Assembly (NCBI GenBank): GCA_002189035.1
Contig: NEEC01000019.1
Coordinates: 2,079,093 to 2,143,092, forward strand
DNA from: Utricularia gibba
Taxonomy: Eukaryota > Streptophyta > Magnoliopsida > Lamiales > Lentibulariaceae
Reading direction: 5' to 3'
DNA: 64,000 nucleotides
The position numbers and the translations under genes were made by a program. Position 1 is the stretch's first letter, and each line of letters opens with the position of its first letter. The notes under the pieces were generated by a model that worked only from the letters and a program-made list of their open reading frames with translations, did no database searches and was not told the origin of the DNA. Positions 1-12,090 of the stretch are shown here, one piece after another.

Positions 1-2700
1 ATCGGGAGCGGATTCGGTTCTCTAATGAAATCATTAGTGATTGATTAGCTGGTGGAAAAGATGATCAGCCAGCACAGCGTCACCCGAAGAAGAACATAGT
101 GGCCCCTGCTTTGTTTTTTTTGTGTGCTTTTCAAATTATGCATAATAAACTCATTTTAAAATTATATAAATATAATTAAGTTTGATGTTATTATATTAAT
201 GATTTATTATGGAAATATAAATATATTTTCATAATATACCCTAAATGCTAAAAACTAAATCTTAAATCCTAAATCATTTACTTCTAAATTTATGAAATTA
301 TATATTTAACTTTTCATATTATCAAAATTAATCAATTTTTCAGATGAATTATGTAAAAAATAAATATTATATCTTTTCAATTAATTTTTATTTAATAACT
401 AAAATAGAAATTCAATAAAATTTCCAATTTTTTTAAATTAGTCTTAAAATTTATTATACAACTGATAAAAATTAAATATAATCACCTGCGACAGCCCAAA
501 ATATCGTAATCCTTGTTTTCTTGAGAAATGGGTGGGCCGAAGAACAAAAGCCCCAGGGCCCACTGGTTAGTAATGAATGTGTCGAGTAACGGCATTGGGT
601 CACTAGGAAAGTAAATGCTTGTTTTTTCACAAGAGAAACCACTCATTTAATAAAATACCATATCACATTATATTAATATTTTATAATTTATTTTATTAAA
701 AAATTTTATTAGTAATTTATCCAAATTCTTTCTTCATCTTCTTGATAATTTATCTTTGTTGATATGTTCATTAACAAGTTACCTTAAATTATTCATTTTA
801 TTAGCAAGTTAGGGACAAGGAAAATTAGCTCTTGGAGGAGGCAATGAATGACCTGCTCGACAGCGTAAACTAAGTTGAGGGTCTGCTTGATAAGAGTCAA
901 TAGAGGTTGACATAATGGGTATTCATCATCACTTCACACCCTAATAGCTTGAGATTGCATCGTGTTATCACTTTCCATGTGGTTTGATGGAAGGTTTGTG
1001 ATATTATACTAGAATAAGAGAAAATCACATTTTGTAATCTACTTTTTTGCAGGTATATAAGAAAAGAGAAAGAAAGGAATAAGGATACATATTTTGGCAA
1101 AAAAATGAACCTCAATAAGGCCAAAAACGTCTTTGGAGTTCTTGTAACTTCATATGAACTTTGTTCATCTTTCAAACTATTTTTTGTGAAACCCTCCTTG
1201 GTATGGGAAAACCTCTAGTTTTTCTTATTTTTTTGGGTTATGATTTGCTGCCTTCTTATTGCTTTTCACAAATATATCTTTTATCCATTTAATACTTTAT
1301 AACATTTGATGTTGTTTGTGGGACATGACATGTCCTCCATTCAAAATCTTTTTAGTGAGCTAATGTTACAAGTTTTACTAGATTTCTTGAAGTTACTATT
1401 GCTATTGAAGTACTAAGAGACATGAACTACTCGAGTGTTGGGTCACAAAAAGAATGGATAAGGCAGAGCAATCTCCATTTACAGAGGAAGAAGATGCAAA
1501 GCAACAATCATGGGATAGGTTGAAGAACTGAATTCCTGTCATTCACGTTTCATAGGTTAGAGCAAGGAGGCCGCCAGCTTCTTCCAACAAATTAACACTA
1601 TGATGGAGGTGGGTGCAACCTTATGGAGGAGTGCCTAGGACTTGATGCAACTTGTTTGGAAGAAGCCCAAGTCAAACAAGAGTCGGAGAGGGAGTTGACA
1701 CTTCAAAGTGAGACCTAAATCTCCAAGGACCTCACCCTTATGAAACTAGAGGAGAGTTGGGATCCCATTTACTAACTTGAAGATGATGGGATGAGCACAG
1801 AGGTTAACTCTCATGAATAGAGACCTATTCTTCGTTCCTTGTGCTTACACATGAATTAAGAAGGCGAGTAGTAAACAATATCTCAACTTGCTTATTTTGA
1901 ACTACCTTATCAATCAAGATGTTCACTAGAGATTCTTTCTTTTGTTCGCACACCTTCTCAACATGGCCCAACTGATTCCATTTGGAACATTGCCCATCTT
2001 GTCTTATTTAGGCTAAACCTTGAGTAAGCGATCTTCTCTTGCAGTGTTTGCAAGGGGAACATGTTCTTTTCTTCTTCCTATTATGTTTCCCCTTTCCTTC
2101 TTTTCCACCTTTTGCATTCTTTGTGTCCTACTTCACTAGATTATGTATAGCTAGAGCTCACTCCATGACCCATTCTTGTGTTGCAACCTTGCATTGTAAT
2201 GCTTATAATGCACTATACAACTTAGCAACAATCAAATTCTGATACTTTGCACTACAATTTAAAGATGAATTTTTTGGTTCAAAACTAGGTAATACAGTAT
2301 GCACTGATCTTCTTTGAAAAAAATCACATTTCCAATTATCAAGCATCTACAACTCAATAATCATCTTCATAGACTGATTAACATACATTTTGATGATTTT
2401 AGATGATAGCATGTACATACTCTCATACTGCATCTTCAAATTTGCATTATGCACTTAGAATGTGCATCCCCTTCAAACATTCATGTGATTACAAATTTAT
2501 CGATACTAGAATAAAATAACACTTTTGATTGGGTTTCTCTGGCTTGTACTTCTTCAACAAGCTTCATTCTTTCTAGTGAGGCTTTGGCAACAAGCTGTTA
2601 TATTTGAATTGGTGAATTGCCTTGGAGCTATGCCTTCATTTGGATGGCTCAAATTGTGTAATTCTCACCACTAAATTTCCTTGCTCCATATCAAACCAAT

Positions 2701-2722
2701 GCTCTAATACCACTTGTTAGCC
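2701..2722 (-). mobile_element. LTR edge plus primer-binding site of a minus-strand retrotransposon (relic)
   Basis: Read on the minus strand, the sequence is CTAACA, two bases, then TGGTATTAGAGC. Plant Ty1/copia elements carry TGGTATCAGAGC, complementary to initiator tRNA-Met, just after an LTR that ends in CA; this copy differs at one base. The geometry puts the LTR to the right (2715 onwards) and the internal region to the left. I could not delimit the LTR or recognise gag or pol in the DNA to the left, so it is probably a decayed or non-autonomous copy. Confidence 0.45.
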
Positions 2723-4477
2723 GAAAAACTAGATAAAATCTCATGATTGATTGGGGGATAGGAATAGCAAAATGAAGACAAGGGACGTGTAAGAAAAAGT
2801 CTTGATCAAAGGAAGGGATTTTATCGTAAAACTAATCAGCATTCCTCGAATACACTCATTAACTCGTTAATAAGCAAGAAACTAGGCAACTAATGCACTA
2901 CGCCGCAGTGCTTAACTTAAATAGCTGACTTCCACAAAACCAGGTGTGATGGGTGAACGAGTTGCCCTCTTCTTGCGGTTGTGGAGATTTGATTTGACAA
3001 TATTCTGATTTTCCAATATAGGCAAGTATGAGTTCTTCGAGTTCATGCCCTTTTCTACTTCATCCGCGTAGCTGAAATCCTTGAGATGAGTCTCAAACAG
3101 TTACACTCAATCAGCTTCAGTTGAGGGAATGTTCTCAGCCTTTGTTGACAAGAAGAACTGGCGCCACCACAATACGAAGACGTTTATGTTCAACGCCACG
3201 GGGAGGAAAGCAGCTTACAGGCAGCCGAGTTTGGAGACACTCAGCAGTGACGCGGGCTTTTGCAATGAATTGCTCTTAATTTATCAAAAGCAAATGCAAA
3301 TGCAAAAGCCTTATGGGAATTGTAAAACGTGGCTCGCCATGTGTATGTCCAGGAAACTGTATCATCCACTCAACATTGCTTTCTTCTCTTAATTGCATCA
3401 ACACTCGCAACTGCCATTAACAAGAACTCAATTATTGCGCTTTCGAGCATTTTACTTTGTGTATTATACTGTTGGAAGTATGCTCAAAATCCATGCAATC
3501 TAGCATCCCATAATTGTTGTTCTCTCTTTTACGGCAATGTCCAGAATTATATGTTTGGAGAATGTATTTTTAAGTTGTTAAAAATATTCGACATATTCTC
3601 TTGTAACATGTATATTCGAATGGTTCACAGTTTGAATACTTTAATTGTGCATCATAGTTGGATTAACTGTCACCTTTGTTTATTTACTGTGTTGATAAAG
3701 TGTTTATCAAGATGTCAGAATAAACATGTGGGGGCTCATGAGATGAGCTGACCGAACATGTGACGCTGAATAACATATGCATGGTATTTTACATATATCA
3801 ATAAATGTTATTCAGATTGCTTTATGGAAATCCTTCGACTTGAGGTTTCATTGTGTCTTATATATTATTGTCTTAGATTTGTTACTATTTATGCTTGTTG
3901 AAATATACAAGTCAGCGATATTGATGGTCTAAGTTGATAGTATATGAAGATCTCTGAATAACTAAGATACGATTCATTACTCCGGGTAAACGGAGATGAG
4001 ACTTCAGATTTCCTGATTGTTTCGTCGAGTAAATTCCTGGCCAGGTTGTCGAGATATTGGAATGAGATTCCAAGTTCTCATTTTGCCGTCGAAACATGAG
4101 TTCAGGATAATCTTAATGATCTAGATGAAATGGAATTTGACTATCCATGATTCCATTCTAGATCGAAGTCTCCAATGAAGGTATATTCATAAGGATATCA
4201 ATCAAAGTTCATTATTGAATATCGGATTCAATTTTAATCGGTTGAATACAATATGCAATGTTAGGCATCTCTTGTATTTTACGAGAGACACGATATGTTG
4301 GGACAATATCGTTGTTAGAGAAATGAAATTTCTCGCCTCTCATTACTGATTAAAAATGAACCTAGTCAATCATACACACACAAAGAATTAGAAGTTGTCC
4401 GAAACGCTTGTGATTCAGGTTTTGGTAAACTCTAGCATGTCTTTATACTTGGATCATAGGTTGGTTAAATATTGATT

Positions 4478-4582
4478 ATATGGGCTCAGGCCCATATAGG
4501 TAACCAAGGCCCAAAATAATATGGGCCACGAGGCCTAGGCCCATATTCCTAAAGGTTCAAGCCCATATTTATTAGCCCGTTT
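4478..4582. promoter_or_regulatory. Cluster of GGCCCA / TGGGCC motifs
   Basis: About five GGCCCAT or AGGCCCA type words occur in roughly 100 bases, in both orientations, several followed by TAT. TGGGCY (Site II) words are known binding sites of TCP factors in plant promoters. No gene starts close by: the nearest recognised start is that of the PLATZ gene at 6234, on the other strand. It may be an old LTR promoter. Function is inference only. Confidence 0.25.
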
Positions 4583-4718
4583 TGGAAAGCATGCCGCATT
4601 AAAATGATTGTCATTGCTTGGCTATGAATAGGAGGCCACTTTCCTATGGTTTTTGGAGTTCTTCTTGTGGGAAGAGGTGTACAAGCTCCGAAAGAGGAAA
4701 AGCGTTCTAGGAAGAAAC

Positions 4719-4762
4719 GAGACCGGTGAATAGCTAGAACGAGACCGGTGAATAGCGATATG
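4719..4762. repeat. 22-bp tandem duplication
   Basis: Two adjacent copies of a unit beginning ACGAGACCGGTGAATAGC are seen, differing only at the last few bases. A second direct repeat, GTTAATATGAGATATTA, occurs near 4842 and again near 4919. These look like slippage or recombination footprints in non-coding DNA. Confidence 0.7.
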
Positions 4763-5279
4763 AAGAAGAGAACTCGACTCTGGTTTCGAGTTTGGTAATT
4801 TTCTTCGCTTATTCCATGTGTTTCTTCTGCGTAGATAGTCGGTGTTAATATGAGATATTAGCATTGACTTTACTGTGTTTTTCCCAATATATTGATTCAA
4901 TAGTTGAATCAAATCCTGATGTTAATATGAGATATTAACAAATAGATGTTTATTTCATGAGATGGTTTAAACATATTTTAGGCAAAATGTATGTGATACA
5001 TTTGTTGGTTTTAATCTAGTCGGATTAATTTGTAGTTCGTGTGGACGAGCTAGACACATCGTTGTTTCGATATTATAAACGATATAAGATATCGCTGGTT
5101 ACGAAAAGGGAAAATTTTTGTTTTTCCCACCTTCCGCTGCGCGTAACCCAACATATACTTGTGATGCTGTTTCCACAAACAAAAGCAACATAATCACACA
5201 CCTTACATTTGACATACAATTGCATCTCTCGCCACTCGTATAGGTACGTGCCACTACATTATTAGGAGACTGGCAACCC

Positions 5280-6234
5280 CTATGCTTTAAAGGGTGCTCG
5301 GCGTGGAACCCCTTTTCTTCTTCTTGCAACGCTCGTCGGAGTTGCCGGGCGCGCCCTCGATGAGCTTTCGGGCAGCTCCTCCTCCTCTTCCTTGGGTGAT
5401 GACGTGGACAGGGATACTCCTTCTCCATCCCTTTGCATAGATTGCGGAATGAACGTTACATTCATATTCCTCTTTACCCCTGAGAGCTGAGCAGCATGTG
5501 TTCAACCATGAGTTGAAAATATTACTAACACATTGTAGCAGATGGTAGAGGTGACAATGAAGGAAAACACAAAAAAAAAAAAAACACACATAAAAAGAAG
5601 ACAATGATGGGTATTGAATTGGGGCGTTACGGGTATGAAAACTTGAAAAGGATCCGGATCGCGATGGATGGTTGGAGTTGGGATCTTTTCTCCCTATTTC
5701 GGGATACAATTCGCGTAGTATGCAGTGTGGTGTTGTACCTTACATCCAAGGGAGCAGAAGCGGAATGTATCCAAGAGACTTCTACCGCAGATTTCGCAAA
5801 CGTGGGATACGGCTTTGCTTACTTTAGGCTGAGGCCTTTCGTTCAGGAACAAAACCCTGGCGCTGTTTATTACATATGTCTGTACTTCATCTATGTCCAA
5901 AACCTTCTGGATCTCCGACACCCGGACCACGTCGTGGTACGAGGATCTTCTTATCTGACAAGACAAGACAAAACAAAACAGAAAAAAAAACAACCGTTTT
6001 AATTCCTTGTTTTTTTTTACCTTGGGAGGGGTTGCAGAAGAAATGAAGCACCCGTACCTGAATGACTCGATGGTCCTCGTGCCTTGAGCTGCGGCAGTAG
6101 AAGCAGAAGGAGTCGCAGTTACAATCCAAACAGAACATGTTGCATTCGCTGCGGGATGCGTCGCCGTGAATCCGGCAGACATGGAAGAAGGAGGTTGTCA
6201 GCAACCGCTCTAGCCACGGCGGCACCGCGGCCAT
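5280..6234 (-). CDS. PLATZ-family zinc-dependent DNA-binding transcription factor
   Basis: Three exons: 6234-6058, 5954-5739 and about 5471-5280, giving about 194 residues. PLATZ proteins are plant-specific nuclear factors that bind A/T-rich DNA through two zinc sites and mostly repress transcription. Exon 1 holds PPWLERLL, then a CxxH pair, the CNMFCLDC cluster and HEDHR. Exon 2 holds [28 protein letters not shown] and the second cluster CEIC...CSLGC. The tail [11 protein letters not shown] is typical of the family. The first intron donor (GTACGG) and acceptor (CAG) are clear. The third exon's left edge is less sure: AAAG/AGGAAT keeps phase 0, while the more obvious CAG/GGG would read into a stop. 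The start at 6234 matches the usual short N-terminus. The family call is firm; the subfamily is not assigned. Confidence 0.9.
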
Positions 6235-7819
6235 GCCGAAAGGGGGTTCCGGATATCTACCTACAGCATTACGAAAAATGGGGAAGAAGAGGAGGCTTTA
6301 AAAGAACATTGGAAGATGGGGAGGGGAGGGGGGGTGGGGGTGCGGGGCTGAGGATGAAAGGGAAGATTGGGTGTCAAGACTCAAGAGGGAGAGGGACGGA
6401 AGGCAGAAGGGGTGGGTTGGTGCAACTTGGGAGTGTCTGCTGTATGTATACATGATGGTGTGGTATGTACGCTCGCGTCTCTTACCGTAGGCAGGCATTC
6501 ATTTCATTTCGTAGCACAAGTCGCCGGCTGGCCCGGCCCGATACGCCGCCGTTTCGTGTCCTTGGCCGGCCTCCTCCCTCTGACGAAAATACCCTGGCCT
6601 CTTCCCCTTTAGCGAAGGGGAGGGAGGGGAGTTATTAGGAACTAATTGGATGGCTTAAGTATCATTAAGTGCAGATTAGCGTGCAGTGTAGGGTTAGGCG
6701 TTAGCTGTAGAAAAACAAAGCAAGCTAGTAGGGATAGAGTGGCCACTGGGCAGGGCTGGGCAGACACCCTCATGTGTGCGCAAATTTCGACCCGGAAAGG
6801 GAAAGCAAGGGGTGAAATTATAATCCATCCATCCATCCATCATAATCAATATTCAATTAGTCCACCGCTCCGACCTAAAAGTAACCAACACAAATTCCAG
6901 ATTTCTTCTTAAAAATTTTTGCTCCCCAATTTTCATTTAATGCGACACCTATCCTACGTAGGGAGGGGAAATTATAAAGAAGGGAAAAAGACGGCTTGTT
7001 TTTCTTTCTCCCCGGGTCTCGCTATCGAGGCAACAATACTAACCGAACTACCACAAGAAAGAAAGAATGTCAACTCTACTGCACTCGAGTCTCGTCTCTC
7101 CTCTGCCGACACACATCAACACCACAACTACCATTAAAAACACCCACCATTGGAGTAGTGAAGGAGGAAGCGGAACCCTGGCGCAGTCCTCAATACTACT
7201 GCCTTTTAAGTTCCACAGTCCATGAGAGAGGAAGAAATTATTTGTTGTCACGATCATGGGCGCGAGCATATGGCATGTACCCGGCAGGTTCAACAAGCGG
7301 GCAATTTCCAATGATGCTCATGCTACTCAAGGTATACAACACATGCTGCGCAGCCAGCCAATAGAGATAGCAACACACCGAAGCAACAAAAACTTAGCAC
7401 ATGTACAGATCATAAAGCTGATTGCTTGACAAACCACAATCTTCCTGATCTCTTTCCTTGGTTGTTCGAGCCTTTCCTGCTACCTATGCAATGAGACTCG
7501 CTCTCGTGATTCATAGGCAGTTCAATAACACAGAAGGGATACATATATTGGGGGGGGGGGGCAGGGGGGCAGGTTAACCCATAAACCACTCAACGAAAAA
7601 AAAAAAAGAAAAAATCTCCAATGTGTTTGGATTTTTACTACAAACAAAACAGTCAATGAACCTTGTGAACATCATTTACAAAAGGAACGAAATTGTAAAT
7701 ACCATGGCAGACCAAATTACGCACAGCTTAGTTCCAGGAAAATCTGACACTCACTTTCTGGAAACAAGACACGGCTGAAAATATGGGGGCTAGTTTTTTT
7801 CTGCAAAAACCAACAGCAA
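6235..7819. other. PLATZ upstream region and helicase downstream region, no gene
   Basis: The stretch 6296-6420 is very G-rich on + (C/T-rich on the PLATZ coding strand), as many plant 5' leaders are. A G run of about 11 lies near 7551-7561. The rest is the 3' flank of the minus-strand helicase. The ORFs at 6996-7364 and 7048-7311 overlap on opposite strands and show no family motif. Confidence 0.6.
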
Positions 7820-10174
7820 TCACAGAAGGCCTGCATTCCCAAGGGCAGCTTTAAACTCCTTCTCATTATTCCATGGACCAACCTGAAAAAGAAGGAGAAG
7901 AGACCTAAGCAATGTGATAGGGAAACTCCCAGTACCCTGATTATACAAAATGTTACCTCATCAATGTGTATATTAAAGTGTCTCTCAATTTTGGCCAAGA
8001 TGGAATCATCTCTATCATCAGAAATCAAATTAAAGACAGCGCCTAAGAAAAAAAGATCGTTCAGTGATGGATGACATATGTGCTCACACCCACTACGACC
8101 TCAAGATTCTCCAAAAAAAAAAAAAAAAGCATTTGCGTGTGTTTCATTCATTAAAGTGTAATCATGGAGATGGTGGAGCATGATTGAAGCTGGAATTAGC
8201 ATGAAAATATGGTACCTTTGCGGCCAAAGCGACCTGCCCTTCCAACCCGATGCAAGTAAAGTTCACAATTAGGCTCTGAAGGCCTATCATGTATCACAGG
8301 GAGATCAAAATTGATCACCAGATTAACCTATGATGTGACACTACCAAGAGGTCACAATATAAAAAAGGAAGAGGTAATAACTTATATACAGGGAAAAAAA
8401 ACAGTAGCACGATTTAGAACCTGCTGCTGGTCAAAGCCTCGAGCAAGCAGGTCTGTTGAAATCAGCACTTGAGTCAAACCTTTCCTGAACTCATCTATAA
8501 TTTTGTCCCTTTTCTCTTGAGTCAAGGCACCTTGAATGGTGGTAACCTCATAACCTAGGTTGACAAGAGATTTATGCAAACTGATAGCACTGTTCCTGGT
8601 CTTCACAAATATAATTGTTTGTCCCACTTCTGCAAGGTCAAGTATCTGGTCTTTGATCACCATGATCTTCGTAAGTTCATCAGGGCAACGAACCTTATAC
8701 TGCTTCACAGAATCTAGTGACAGTTCTTCCTTTTTAACAAACATTTGATTATAATCACGTACAAATATCTCCTCGACTATCTTTGAGACAAAAGATTTCA
8801 CAGCATCACTGAAAGTGGCTGAGAACAAAAGGACCTAAAACACGATATTCCATATCAGGATTAACATCATGCATGTTTCTTTTTGTCATGATCGACCAAG
8901 CATGCCTATGAGAGGTACCTGGCAATTTAAGTTCCCTCTAGAAATGGCCCTCATGATGCTCACAGAACTGTCTCGAAAACCAGTCTACAGCATAGGTAAA
9001 AACAGGCAACATATTCATTTATATTGTGATAATATTAACTGAACATGATAACGTTTTAGGAAACGTTATCAACATAAAGATAAGCCCATGTAACATAATC
9101 AGGACCAGATGACCAGATAAGAAAATCATTACCTCTTCTAGCATGTGGTCAGCCTCATCGAACACTAGAATCTTCATATAACTCATGCCTAACTTCCTTG
9201 CGTCGATCCACTTCAGAATTGTCCCAGGAGTGCCGATAATTACCTGTTCTGTCACCGCAGGCATCTTTTTTGGTGGTATATAGTTTGTTGGATCTGATGG
9301 TATTGCTAATTTCGAAGTTATGCCAGTAAACTTTCCCATCCTCAACAGAACCTCAAGATTCTGTAAAATTTATCACATTACACAAATAAAACCTAGTTAG
9401 GCGGCAAGAAATACATCAACAATCAGTAGAAGACTTCGGCATACATGGAAATATTGGTCCAGAACAGTCAAACAAATATCATCCCATAATTTTACATCTG
9501 TGAATTTTATGAATTCAGGATATAAGACGAGCTTAAAAAATAACCTGAATAGCTAACTCTCTGGTGGGGCAGATGCACAAAGCTTGGGGAGCCATCAATT
9601 TTGGATCAACCCGACTCAGCATTCCAAGAGTGAAACATGTTGTCTTGCCAGAACCATTGTGAGCTTGAGCAATCAAATTCTTGAAAGGGGGAGTTAGTAT
9701 CATCGGCAGACTAATTGCTTGTATCTTGCTAGGTTTCTGGAACTTCATCTCCACGTACAAACCTTTCAGCAATTCTGGTGACAAGTTCAATTCCTCAAAT
9801 GTCCTGGCTGATGTGTATGGAGTGTCCCCAGAAGTAATCTGAAATGCAAACGTTGAAAACCTAAATACATCAACATGCAACGACACGACGGAGGCAAGGT
9901 AAGTCAAACCAGAACAAATGACAGTTCAAAAAAACCCAAACCCTAAGCATAACTATTCGTAAACTAGCTGTAAGAATAAAGAATAGAAGATTACTGCTTG
10001 GATTCTGGAATCATCAGGTTCCAAGATCTCGCTCTTTTGAGATTTAGACTCGTCCACAACTAGGTCGTCGAACTCGTCGGCAGCCTCATCACTGACGTCC
10101 GCCCAACTCTTAGATTTGGATGGCTCCGGCGGGCGTGTTGCCGTGTCGACGTGCGTGGTCGTCGAGTCGGCCAT
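7820..10174 (-). CDS. LOS4: DEAD-box ATP-dependent RNA helicase, DBP5/LOS4 (RH38) type, mRNA export
   Basis: Eight exons: 10174-9995, 9838-9545, 9360-9133, 8984-8919, 8834-8421, 8327-8216, 8042-7957 and 7882-7820, giving 480 residues in frame. DBP5 remodels mRNA-protein complexes at the cytoplasmic face of the nuclear pore; Arabidopsis LOS4 is needed for mRNA export and temperature tolerance. Visible motifs in order: FQKPSKIQ (Q motif), AHNGSGKTT (I), PTRELAIQ (Ia), GTPGT (Ib), DEAD in FDEADHM (II), FSATF (III), FVKTRNSA (IV), [10 protein letters not shown] (V) and [13 protein letters not shown] (VI). It ends NAGLL like its homologues. The N-terminus is acidic with KSWADV. The ATG at 10174 gives MADS; an in-frame ATG at 10186 is four codons upstream and cannot be excluded. 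All introns are GT-AG. Confidence 0.95.
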
Positions 10175-10352
10175 CGTAGAAAGCACTAGAACAGGAGAGT
10201 GAGACGGTGCGCGAGAATAATAGGAACGAGAGGGCGGAGAGAAGGAAGGAAGGAAGGAAAAGCAGTCGTTAATCTTCTCCTCTCTGGGTCAAATACACAG
10301 CACTGAAGCCCAATAAGCAAAACAAGTGCTTCGGTTGAAGGAACAACAATTC

Positions 10353-10464
10353 TATGGGTCCGCCCAAAGGTTTCCTCGCAGCGCAGTCTTGTCGTGGGAG
10401 CAGCTCTACAGCAATTTCCATGGGCCCAAAGGTTTCATATCAACACAATTCATGGGCCCAAAGG
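10353..10464. repeat. Three copies of an ATGGGxxxCCCAAAGG element upstream of LOS4
   Basis: The word CATGGGCCCAAAGG occurs at 10419-10432 and 10451-10464, and a related copy (ATGGGTCCGCCCAAAGG) occurs at 10354-10370. They lie about 180-290 bases upstream of the helicase start. GGGCCC/TGGGCC words resemble Site II elements of plant housekeeping promoters. A promoter role is inference. Confidence 0.4.
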
Positions 10465-10489
10465 GAACGTCTATCCAACGCAATCTATC

Positions 10490-11290
10490 TATACATATAA
10501 GTGATTTTATTTTATTCTAAAATATGTTTTTTAACACATATTAAAATTTTTTATATCTAATTTATACTCCATTTTCTCATTAATCTATATTATTTTTTAT
10601 TTTTTATACTAATTTGTTTTTTGGAAAACAATTGTTTTTTTTGTAAATAATTAAGGTATTTTTGAATAAATTTTTCCAATAGTTTATAGGTTTGAGAGTG
10701 CACAAAATTGGACATAAAAATAGATCCATCATGAAGATATGATCTAAAATTAGAATCTCAGATAAAGATTTAAAGATAAACTTAAAAATTTACATCATAT
10801 ATAGATAGAATATCTTATATAATCCTATCACAAACTAAATATAAAATTCAAATTTGCTCTTTTATAAATTTCTTACTCTTTTAGTCATTATAGATGTATT
10901 TCGAACGCTAATCTGTTAGAGTAATATGATATAATCAAGTTTATAATAATTTATTGATTAAATGTGATTTACGTTTCTTGTATAGTTGAACTTTACGAAT
11001 CACGTGCGCTCACTTGATTAATCAGATCCTTAATTTTAACATGATAACAGAGTGATTGTCTGGTAATCTAAAATGAACTTGACATGATATTGTGTATGCA
11101 ATTAGCTGCACCCGTCGGTTTTTGTCATGTCTTAAATTAATACATTGGGAGGCAGCAAAGTGGTTACTGTGATATCTAAAAGAAACAACTTATCGCCCAT
11201 TGAACTATGATTGAAAACACTAAAGCAAGTCTTGTGTTTATGTGGATTCTGATTCAGCTAGGGATATTGATTCTTGAAGATCCATGACAT
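10490..11290. other. AT-rich intergenic DNA
   Basis: Low-complexity A/T-rich sequence with no ORF, tRNA or other recognisable element, between the helicase promoter and the copia relic. Confidence 0.6.
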
Positions 11291-11297
11291 GTCTGAT

Positions 11298-11635
11298 CAA
11301 TGTCTTGGATGGAGGTGACGTCACCTGGATGCCGTCTCTTCGTATCTTCAACAATGTGTGGAACTCTCTTCTACTAACGCAAAGTACATGACCCTTATCA
11401 AGGTAGGGAAGGAGGTAATTTGGCTAGATCGATTTCCAAAAGAACTTAATTGATCAACATAGGATTACAAACTAAAACTTTTGTGTAATAACTAGAGTGT
11501 CATAAATATGAGCAAGCATGCAATTGACATACGCCGCCACTGGATTCATGAAGTATTGAAGGAGCATCTAATTGAGCTCGTGAAGGTCAGCGCAGTTGAT
11601 AATGTTGCTGATATGATGACAAAACATTAATGTTC
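11298..11635 (+). pseudogene. Degenerate Ty1/copia polyprotein fragment (end of RNase H)
   Basis: Translation in shifted frames gives LDGGDVTW, then VELSSTNAKYMTL and GKEVIWL, the counterpart of the copia RNase H block around LSTTEAEYMA. After a break come HAIDIRRHWIHEVL and NVADMMTKH, the counterparts of HIDIRYHFIRE and NxADxxTK at the end of copia pol. Frame changes and substitutions show it is dead. Its plus orientation places the 3' LTR immediately to the right. Confidence 0.75.
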
Positions 11636-11949
11636 TCTCGACATCAGATGTTGGTTCGAGAGGTAGGCCTGGTTCTACAATGATGAATCAGATGGCACCA
11701 CTTGCGCTGGGAAGTGATTGTGAGCTAAACTGTCAGCACGTTTAGTAGGCAGGCAGACGGTGTGAAGCAATGCTGGGTAGTTTGCCTGGTGGGTGGGTTT
11801 TCTCCCATTACGCACAGGAAGGTTCGTGGAATGAGTGTCTTCTGATCTACAACGGTGTGTAGTGAGGTAGAGATGTAGGTGTGTGCAAATTCTGCCTGTT
11901 TTGAGACTGATCACAACTTGGGTGATCTGAGCTGGGTTCACTTCCTGTA

Positions 11950-12090
11950 TCGTGTATTCTTTACAAAGCATAGTGAATTCGCAAGTTGAGTGATTGGGTT
12001 AGCATCAGGAGGTTTCCCCACTTGGGGTTTTACCTGGCTAAACATTGTATCTTGTTATTTCATTTATGCACATCCGATCACGAGTACACA
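11950..12090 (+). mobile_element. Possible 3' LTR segment of the copia relic
   Basis: The run TAGTGAATTCGC, then GGTTTCCCCAC and GGGGTTTTACC, then TTGTATCTTG resembles the transcribed LTR end of plant copia elements, which commonly reads ...GGTTTCCC...TTTTACC... before a T-rich stretch. It lies about 310 bases right of the pol relic, as expected. No 5' LTR partner or target-site duplication was identified, so borders are approximate. Confidence 0.45.

Larger units (their letters stand above)
1..5279. other. Repeat-rich intergenic DNA, no intact gene
   Basis: The stretch left of the PLATZ gene is AT-rich with scattered stops in all frames. The short ORFs here (for example at 2039-2242, 3129-3392 and 3329-3751 on +) show no domain I recognise. 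Signs of retrotransposon origin are a primer-binding-site-like motif at 2701-2712, and short direct and tandem duplications at 4719-4762 and 4842-4940. No RNA gene was seen. Confidence 0.6.
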
